Part shown: piece after piece, positions 1 to 3,817 of the stretch
Position numbering within the stretch: the stretch's first letter is position 1
How the letters are laid out: each line of letters begins with the position of its first letter
DNA from: an uncultured Bacteroidota bacterium
GTDB lineage: Bacteria; Bacteroidota; Bacteroidia; Chitinophagales; Chitinophagaceae
DNA length: 5,544 bases
NCBI GenBank assembly: GCA_903906615.1
Contig: CAIVKT010000499.1
Coordinates: forward strand, 1 to 5,544
Direction of reading: 5' to 3'
The notes under the pieces: model-generated
What the model saw: only the letters and a program-made list of their open reading frames with translations
The model's database searches: none
Told to the model about the DNA's origin: nothing
Translations under genes and position numbers: made by a program

Positions 1-68
1 ATAAAGCCGGCACCGCCGGTGACCAAGAAGTTCTTACCCGATATATCTTTTGTATGAAATACTGCCAT
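1..68 (-). CDS. NAD(P)-dependent epimerase/dehydratase (extended SDR), N-terminal fragment
   Basis: This is the 5' end of a gene that continues beyond the left edge; only 22 complete codons are present. The protein starts MAVFHTKDISGKNF and runs directly into LVTGGAGF, the first beta strand and glycine-rich loop (TGGAGFIG type) of the Rossmann fold that binds NAD(P) in extended short-chain dehydrogenases. In this family that includes UDP-sugar 4-epimerases and dTDP-glucose dehydratases, which make precursors for surface polysaccharides. The ATG at 68 is the first possible start, because an in-frame TGA lies two codons upstream. The spacer to the THX gene is only 75 bp and carries a terminator whose T-tract ends about 13 bp before this start codon. 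Substrate and exact subfamily cannot be told from this fragment. The family call is firm; the sugar-nucleotide role is inferred from family knowledge. Confidence 0.85.
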   Translation of the reverse strand, partial: MAVFHTKDISGKNFLVTGGAGF

Positions 69-81
69 GTATCAACTGAAC

Positions 82-121
82 TAAAAATAAAAAGACCGCA
101 CACCAAAAGCGATACGGTCTT
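82..121 (-). terminator. Intrinsic terminator after THX
   Basis: On the minus strand a 7-bp stem, AAGACCG / CGGTCTT (115-121 with 92-98), encloses a 16-nt loop. The stem is followed by a T-rich run (TTTTTATTTTT, 82-94). It lies 22 bp past the THX stop codon, as expected for a Rho-independent terminator. The loop is larger than usual, so efficiency may be moderate. Confidence 0.7.
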
Positions 122-143
122 AAAAGATCTTAAACAAAAAGAA

Positions 144-257
144 CTATGCTTTCTTTTCAGTCTTAGCTGTTGTCTTCTTAGTACGTGCAAGGCGGCTTTT
201 ACCAAAAGTGCCCGACGATATCTTACCGCGTTTAGTGCGTTTATCACCTCTTCCCAT
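144..257 (-). CDS. 30S ribosomal protein THX, 37 aa
   Basis: This short gene encodes 37 residues beginning MGRGDKRTKRGKISSGTFGK. That matches the THX (Thx/S31-type) family signature G-[KR]-GD-[KR]-[KR]-T-x-[KR]-GKI-x-x-G-[ST]-[YF]-G. In Thermus the Thx peptide sits in the 30S subunit head and stabilises 16S rRNA; Bacteroidota commonly encode an equivalent. The conserved core occupies residues 1-20. It is followed by a Lys/Thr/Ala-rich basic tail (LARTKKTTAKTEKKA) that is longer than the end of the roughly 26-residue Thermus peptide as I recall it. The start is fixed by an in-frame TAG two codons upstream of the ATG; the stop is TAG. The gene lies just downstream of the HU terminator and has a candidate -7 element and its own downstream terminator, so it is probably a single-gene unit. 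Identification rests on the distinctive N-terminal motif. Confidence 0.92.
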   Translation of the reverse strand: MGRGDKRTKRGKISSGTFGKSRLARTKKTTAKTEKKA

Positions 258-280
258 GATCTATAATTGTTTTTAGAGTG

Positions 281-288
281 CAAATATA
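281..288 (-). promoter_or_regulatory. Candidate -7 element for THX
   Basis: The minus strand reads TATATTTG, an exact match to the Bacteroidota -7 consensus TAnnTTTG, 23 bp upstream of the THX start. Transcription would begin with a leader of roughly 15-20 nt. No TTTG is present 19-21 bp upstream, where the HU terminator hairpin lies, so the -33 element is missing or degenerate. The element directly abuts the terminator's T-tract. Confidence 0.45.
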
Positions 289-321
289 AAAAAAAGCAAG
301 GAATGTTTCATCCTTGCTTTT
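288..321 (-). terminator. Intrinsic terminator after HU
   Basis: A perfect 11-bp stem, AAAAGCAAGGA / TCCTTGCTTTT (311-321 with 292-302), has an 8-nt loop. On the minus strand it is followed by a T run (288-295). It sits 21 bp past the HU stop codon and is a textbook Rho-independent terminator. Confidence 0.87.
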
Positions 322-342
322 GTGTTTCTTTTGTTTTGAAGC

Positions 343-624
343 TTATTTTTTACCGGAGATCTTAGTTGCGAACTCCTTGCCTGCCTTAAATTTAGGCACT
401 TTGCGTGCTTTGATCTTAATAACAGCACCGGTCTGCGGGTTGCGGCCGTTGCGGGCAGCACGCTCAGATACAGAGAATGTACCAAAGCCTACCAGTGTAA
501 CACGGTCGCCTTTTTTCAGCGCCATTACTACTGCGGTAGTGAAAGAATCCAGCGCTTCGTTGGCCTGAACCTTAGTAACGCCTGCGTCTTTAGCAATTTT
601 GTCAATCAATTCTGCTTTGTTCAT
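343..624 (-). CDS. hup: HU family DNA-binding protein, 93 aa
   Basis: A small histone-like protein that binds and bends DNA as a dimer in the nucleoid. The 93 residues match the normal HU length of about 90-97. Residues 1-40 (MNKAELIDKIAKDAGV...) form the two N-terminal helices with the typical [NT]KAELI opening. Residues 45-50 are the GFGTF turn, followed by ERAARNGRNPQTG at about 54-66, the flexible beta arm whose tip carries RNP; Pro63 is the residue that intercalates into DNA. The C-terminal KARKVPKFKAGKEF block is also typical. The reading frame stays open upstream to 756, but the start at 624 is chosen because HU proteins begin at MNKAELI and because the promoter at 672-702 would leave the longer form untranslated. 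The leader is A-rich with no Shine-Dalgarno. The gene is flanked by its own promoter and terminator, so it is monocistronic. Confidence 0.96.
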   Translation of the reverse strand: MNKAELIDKIAKDAGVTKVQANEALDSFTTAVVMALKKGDRVTLVGFGTFSVSERAARNGRNPQTGAVIKIKARKVPKFKAGKEFATKISGKK

Positions 625-671
625 AACGGTTTGTTTTTTGTTTTTGAAAATGAATTTTATTGAGGATAGAA

Positions 672-702
672 CAAATATACTCACCTTTATTGCACTTCCA
701 AA
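672..702 (-). promoter_or_regulatory. HU promoter, Bacteroidota -33/-7 type
   Basis: On the minus strand TTTG (699-702) is separated by exactly 19 bp from TATATTTG (672-679). This fits the Bacteroidota primary sigma consensus TTTG-N19-21-TAnnTTTG in both elements and spacing. Transcription would start near 665, giving an A-rich leader of about 40 nt before the HU start at 624. Confidence 0.78.
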
Positions 703-834
703 TATCCCGCAAGAATTATTTTCAACATCAAACCCTTGCCAGTCGCCGCTTTCCACACGTTATGCACATTTTGATGAAAAACGGAACATTAACAAATCGG
801 CCGGGATGCGCCACAGGCATGGATTACGCAATTT

Positions 835-850
835 TGGCAAGGAATTTGCT
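835..850 (+). promoter_or_regulatory. Sigma54-like -24/-12 motif (orientation antisense to genes)
   Basis: The plus strand reads TGGCAAGGAATTTGCT. It differs from the RpoN consensus TGGCACG-N4-TTGCW at one position (A for C) and keeps the diagnostic GG-N10-GC spacing (GG 836-837, GC 848-849). It points rightward, into the 3' end of the minus-strand DUF4286 gene, where no plus-strand gene is visible. It lies inside a 7-bp inverted repeat, GCCACAG / CTGTGGC (810-816 and 849-855). It may be a chance match, an antisense promoter, or a leftover of a lost gene. Confidence 0.28.
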
Positions 851-889
851 GTGGCTCATTTTCGCTGAAACCCTTACTAACAGCGTGGT

Positions 890-1192
890 TCAAAGAATTT
901 CCATAACGGTGCGAAAAGCCACGAACTTACCGCCATAAGCCTTAAATGCTTTTTCGCGCATAGTTTCTGCGAATTTGTCAATATAATTGTTATACTGCTC
1001 CATACTGTTGCACAGGTATTGCGCGGCATAGGTGACTCCATCGCTCTCATCCTGCTCCAGCAGGCGGCAGAGGCGGCTTTCGGTAAAGAGGCCCGTGTTC
1101 AGCAGGTCGGGCATGTGCTCGGTTTTCATCCATGCGGCCCACTCATCGGCCACAGCGGCTTCTACTTTTAGTGTTACGTTGTACAGTATCAT
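890..1192 (-). CDS. DUF4286 family protein, 100 aa
   Basis: A small soluble protein of unknown function. It starts MILYNVTLKVE, has the conserved EW..WM..EHMPDLL.TG.F block at residues 17-36, a TYAAQYLC strand near 54-61, and ends KAFKAYGGKFVAFRTVMEIL. I recognise this as the DUF4286 pattern widespread in Bacteroidota (typical length about 100), whose overall shape resembles ferredoxin-like dimeric alpha/beta barrel proteins. It has no signal peptide or membrane segment, so it is expected in the cytoplasm. It begins 27 bp after the rsgA stop with no promoter or terminator between, so the two are probably co-transcribed, hinting at a link with ribosome maturation or simply shared expression. 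The leader lacks a Shine-Dalgarno. No convincing terminator follows the TGA stop. Family membership is confident; no biochemical role should be assigned. Confidence 0.9.
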   Translation of the reverse strand: MILYNVTLKVEAAVADEWAAWMKTEHMPDLLNTGLFTESRLCRLLEQDESDGVTYAAQYLCNSMEQYNNYIDKFAETMREKAFKAYGGKFVAFRTVMEIL

Positions 1193-1219
1193 TTTGCTAT
1201 CATTCAGGTGCTCAAAAAA

Positions 1220-2146
1220 TTACCACTTCTTTTCTATGCTTTCCAGTATGGCTACGTAGCTCACATACCTATCGGCTGCTATGCGCTGTTCTACCACCGC
1301 CTGTTTTACGGCACAGCCGGGTTCGTTGATGTGCAGGCAGTTGTTGAACTTACAATCCTTCATCACCGCGCGCAGCTCGGGGAAGTAGTGTGCCACTTCC
1401 TCCCGCTCAAAGTCTATGAGGCCAAACTCCTTTACACCGGGGGTATCAATGATCTTGCCGCCCGCCGGCACATCAAACATCTCGGCGAAGGTGGTGGTGT
1501 GCTGCCCCTTGCCGCTCCAGCCCGATACTTCGTTGGTACGTATATCCACACCGGGTATCAGTTGATTGATGAGGGTACTCTTCCCTACCCCTGAATGCCC
1601 GCTGAACAGCGTGACCTTGTTGTGTATAAATGCCTTCAGCCCATCGAGCGTGGCAAGGTCGGTGGCCGATACCGGAAATACCGGGTAACCTGCCGCCCCA
1701 TACATCTGCTGCCATTGCAGCAGCACCTCGCGGTGCTTGGGCTTTATGAGGTCCGTCTTGTTCACGACCAGTATGGCGGGTATGTGGTAAGCCTCGGCAG
1801 TGACCAGGAAGCGGTCTATAAAGCCCGTAGAGGTACGCGGATCGGCAATGGAGGCTACCAGCAGGGCCAGGTCTATATCGGCAGCTATGATGTGCTTCTG
1901 GTTCTTGTTGTGCGGCGACACGCGCACCATGTAGTTGTGCCTGTCGGCCACCGCCGTTATCATGCCCTTTAGCAGGTCTTCGTCCTCCACATCAAAAGAC
2001 ACCGTATCTCCCACAGCCACCGGGTTGGTAGACGAGATGTCCTCATCTATCTTCAGCTTGCCCTTTATACGCGCATTCCAGAACACGCCATCCGCAGTAC
2101 GAACGGAATACCAGCTGCCGGTTGATTTATATACTGTGCCTTGCAA
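1220..2146 (-). CDS. rsgA: Ribosome small subunit-dependent GTPase RsgA (YjeQ/EngC)
   Basis: A circularly permuted GTPase that binds the 30S subunit late in assembly, checks the decoding region and leaves after GTP hydrolysis. At 308 residues it is full length. Residues 1-70 form the OB-fold (GTVYKSTGSWYSV...) that contacts 16S rRNA. The GTPase motifs appear in permuted order: G4 NKTD at 129-132, G5 SA at 160-161, the P-loop GHSGVGKS at 183-190, the switch region GKGQHTTT at 212-219, and G3 DTPG at 234-237. The C-terminal zinc site is Cys265, Cys270, His272 and Cys278 (CKFNNCLH...PGC). The start is TTG at 2146: an in-frame TAA lies four codons upstream and the first internal ATG (residue 62) would delete most of the OB-fold. 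No Shine-Dalgarno precedes it; the leader is A/T-rich. The DUF4286 gene follows in the same apparent operon. Confidence 0.97.
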   Translation of the reverse strand: MQGTVYKSTGSWYSVRTADGVFWNARIKGKLKIDEDISSTNPVAVGDTVSFDVEDEDLLKGMITAVADRHNYMVRVSPHNKNQKHIIAADIDLALLVASIADPRTSTGFIDRFLVTAEAYHIPAILVVNKTDLIKPKHREVLLQWQQMYGAAGYPVFPVSATDLATLDGLKAFIHNKVTLFSGHSGVGKSTLINQLIPGVDIRTNEVSGWSGKGQHTTTFAEMFDVPAGGKIIDTPGVKEFGLIDFEREEVAHYFPELRAVMKDCKFNNCLHINEPGCAVKQAVVEQRIAADRYVSYVAILESIEKKW

Positions 2147-2321
2147 GTTTAAATTTTACGGGGTAAAAATAAGGAGGAATAGCCACAAGTGAGGGACTTG
2201 TTTGTGGGGATGCCGGTTTAAATTACAGCCCAGACAAGGACGCAGGTAAAACCTATGCCCAACTACTCATTCCTTATTCTTTTTGAAAGACTACCCTGCA
2301 ACATGGGATTCTGTAAACACG
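2147..2321. other. Intergenic leader region of rsgA
   Basis: These 175 bp separate the peroxidase stop from rsgA. I see no gene and no convincing terminator for the peroxidase. The minus strand carries TATTTTTA (2162-2169), one base from TAnnTTTG, but without a well-spaced TTTG. Just upstream of it is TCCTCCTT (2171-2178 on the minus strand), complementary to a Shine-Dalgarno sequence. Confidence 0.4.
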
Positions 2322-3473
2322 CTACAGCTGATACCCATCGGTGAGTGTTTTGAGAAAAGAGACAATATCGGCTTCGTCCTGGGGTGTCAGTTTCAGGTCG
2401 CCTTCCTCAGTATGGTCTATGTTGGGCGCATATTCGGGTGTAGCAAATCCTGAGCCGGGTACGTCGCGGGTATTGTAGAAATGTACCACCTGCTCCAGCG
2501 TACCAAAACAGCCATTGTGAAAATAAGGGGCCGTGAGTGCAACATTTCTCAATGTGGGCGTACGGAAGGTGCCGTAAAAAGCTGAGTCATTGATGAAATC
2601 GCCGAGGCCGAGGTCTATATACGACTGGCCTGCCGCATTGTAGGTACCCGGCAATGTGTAGTAGGGATTGTAGGGATTTTTCGGCACACCATCGTTCTCA
2701 TAACTAAAATCGGTGAACAATACCTTGCCGCTTGCTGCATCAGGTGTGATCAGGTGGCAATTGGCACACATACCTTTCAGCGTATCTGTGAAGAGCAGCA
2801 TACCGCGGGTCTCGGCATCGGTAAGTGTGGCCTTTCCAGCCAAATAGTAGTCGTATTTCGATGTAAAAGGGCTTAACTCTTCGCTGCGCTCATAGGTAGC
2901 TATAGCAGCAGCTATATTAGCAAATGCGGTGTTTACGTCTGTGATGTTGCCATACGCAAGCTGGTAATAACTCAAGTTCTCCGAGCGCTGTAGCTTCGCC
3001 ACCACCATTGCAGCATCGGTATTGCCCATTTCAAGGGGGTTAAGAAAAGGCTTTTGCGCCTGTTCTTCCAGGGTATTTACCCTGCCATCCCAAAAAAGGC
3101 CGCCTACATAGGAAGAGTCGTCAATACTGTAATGAAGGGCAGGCACATACTGTGCATACATAGCCACAGGCGCATTCCTGTTGCCGAAAAGGCCTGGCAC
3201 TACACCAGGCGAAACAATATTGTGCGCAGGATCGCTGAAGGCTACTGATGTGGCATGGCAGCTACCGCACGACTGGCCGGAAGGATTGGACAAAGTGTTA
3301 TCGAAAAACAGCCTGCGGCCCAGTGTTACTATGAGCTCGTCTGAATGCAACTCTGCGGGATAGCTTGACTTGCGGCACGACCCGAACTCTGCCAATGATA
3401 TAAGAACGAGCAGTACGACCAATACAGAATACTTTGTACGAATTATTTTCATGTGCGGTGAGGTTTTTACCAT
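2322..3473 (-). CDS. Di-heme cytochrome c peroxidase / MauG-family lipoprotein
   Basis: A probable periplasmic c-type cytochrome of the bacterial di-heme peroxidase (CcpA/MauG) family, which reduces hydrogen peroxide or oxidises protein substrates. The 383 residues contain two CxxCH heme sites, CGSCH at 69-73 and CANCH at 236-240. Between them lie the family block GLFWDGR (125-131, with the inter-heme Trp128) and NPLEMG (145-150). The C-terminal heme domain has RTPTLRNVALTAPYFHNG (304-321) and TLEQVVHFYN (325-334). The N-terminus is a signal peptide (KIIRTKYSVLVVLLVLISLAEFGSC) ending at Cys33, a loose lipobox (FGSC), suggesting a lipoprotein. The start may instead be the ATG at 3452 (residue 8), which gives a more usual MK-type signal peptide; the first ATG has the more A-rich leader. 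Tyr333 sits where classical peroxidases have the Met heme ligand, as in MauG. No clear promoter, terminator or partner gene is seen. Confidence 0.92.
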   Translation of the reverse strand: MVKTSPHMKIIRTKYSVLVVLLVLISLAEFGSCRKSSYPAELHSDELIVTLGRRLFFDNTLSNPSGQSCGSCHATSVAFSDPAHNIVSPGVVPGLFGNRNAPVAMYAQYVPALHYSIDDSSYVGGLFWDGRVNTLEEQAQKPFLNPLEMGNTDAAMVVAKLQRSENLSYYQLAYGNITDVNTAFANIAAAIATYERSEELSPFTSKYDYYLAGKATLTDAETRGMLLFTDTLKGMCANCHLITPDAASGKVLFTDFSYENDGVPKNPYNPYYTLPGTYNAAGQSYIDLGLGDFINDSAFYGTFRTPTLRNVALTAPYFHNGCFGTLEQVVHFYNTRDVPGSGFATPEYAPNIDHTEEGDLKLTPQDEADIVSFLKTLTDGYQL

Positions 3474-3762
3474 TTGCTTTTCCCGGCACGCAAAAATGAG
3501 GAAAGAGGTAAACGATCTCTTTCACAAACAGGAATAACGAGTATCACTTTCGGGAAAAATATGCAGCACGAGGGATGGTAACTGTCCCATTGGTTTTTAC
3601 TTTTTTTTTCCGATAGCTATCGGGATAACTCTAATTAAGGTTTTTTATGTAAGGGAGTGTGGTAAACTGTCCGCTAAAGCTATGGCGTTAGAAGAGTAAA
3701 AGTGGAAAGTGAATGATGTAAAGACTGAAATTGCTATGCAGGTAAAGCCGCTACCCCGAACC
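3474..3762. other. Gene-free spacer upstream of the peroxidase
   Basis: Together with the terminator that follows, this makes a 344-bp gap between the T9SS protein gene and the peroxidase gene. I see no coding region, tRNA or recognised RNA on either strand. It holds a 14-bp perfect palindrome next to a run of nine T, and two near-identical 12-13-bp direct repeats, TGGTAACTGTCC (3576-3587) and TGGTAAACTGTCC (3660-3672). The peroxidase promoter should lie here. The best -7-like candidate I see on the minus strand is TATTTTTC (3554-3561), which lacks a good -33 partner. Confidence 0.5.
3610..3623. repeat. 14-bp perfect palindrome
   Basis: CCGATAGCTATCGG is self-complementary over its full 14 bp and directly follows nine T residues (3601-3609). 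It could be a dimeric-protein binding site or a copy of a dispersed palindromic repeat; similar CCGATAGCTATCGG-type palindromes occur between genes in Bacteroidota genomes as far as I recall. It is not a normal terminator on either strand because the T run precedes it on the plus strand. Only one copy is in the window. Confidence 0.55.
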
Positions 3763-3797
3763 AAAAAAAAGCTGCACCACCCTCCGGCAGTGCAGCT
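3763..3797 (-). terminator. Intrinsic terminator after the T9SS protein gene
   Basis: On the minus strand an 8-bp stem, AGCTGCAC / GTGCAGCT (3790-3797 with 3770-3777), with a 12-nt loop is followed by eight T residues (3763-3770). It starts 20 bp past the stop codon and separates this gene from the peroxidase. Confidence 0.88.
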
Positions 3798-3817
3798 ACA
3801 AATCATTCCCTATAAAC

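Noticed and set aside
343..756. Longer 137-residue form of the HU frame
   Set aside because: The extra 44 residues lack HU similarity and the promoter at 672-702 lies inside them; HU proteins begin at MNKAELI.
719..780. Replication origin near HU
   Set aside because: Only one good DnaA-box match and one partial, no AT-rich unwinding tract and no dnaA nearby.
863..885. CGCTG...CAGCG hairpin downstream of DUF4286 as its terminator
   Set aside because: Only 5 bp with a 13-nt loop, and A rather than T follows it on the minus strand.
1208..1972. Long open frames on the plus strand across rsgA
   Set aside because: They are antisense to a gene with every RsgA motif intact and show no domain pattern of their own.
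2171..2220. AAGGAGG on the plus strand followed by a GTG
   Set aside because: It leads only to about ten codons before a stop, and this organism does not rely on Shine-Dalgarno sites.
3572..3609. Plus-strand hairpin GGGATGG-TAA-CTGTCCC followed by T-rich sequence, as a terminator
   Set aside because: The stem needs two G-U pairs, the T run is about 12 bp away, and no plus-strand gene ends here.
3474..3817. tRNA, small RNA or CRISPR in the large spacer
   Set aside because: No cloverleaf, no regular repeat-spacer pattern and no promoter-terminator pair enclosing an RNA was found.
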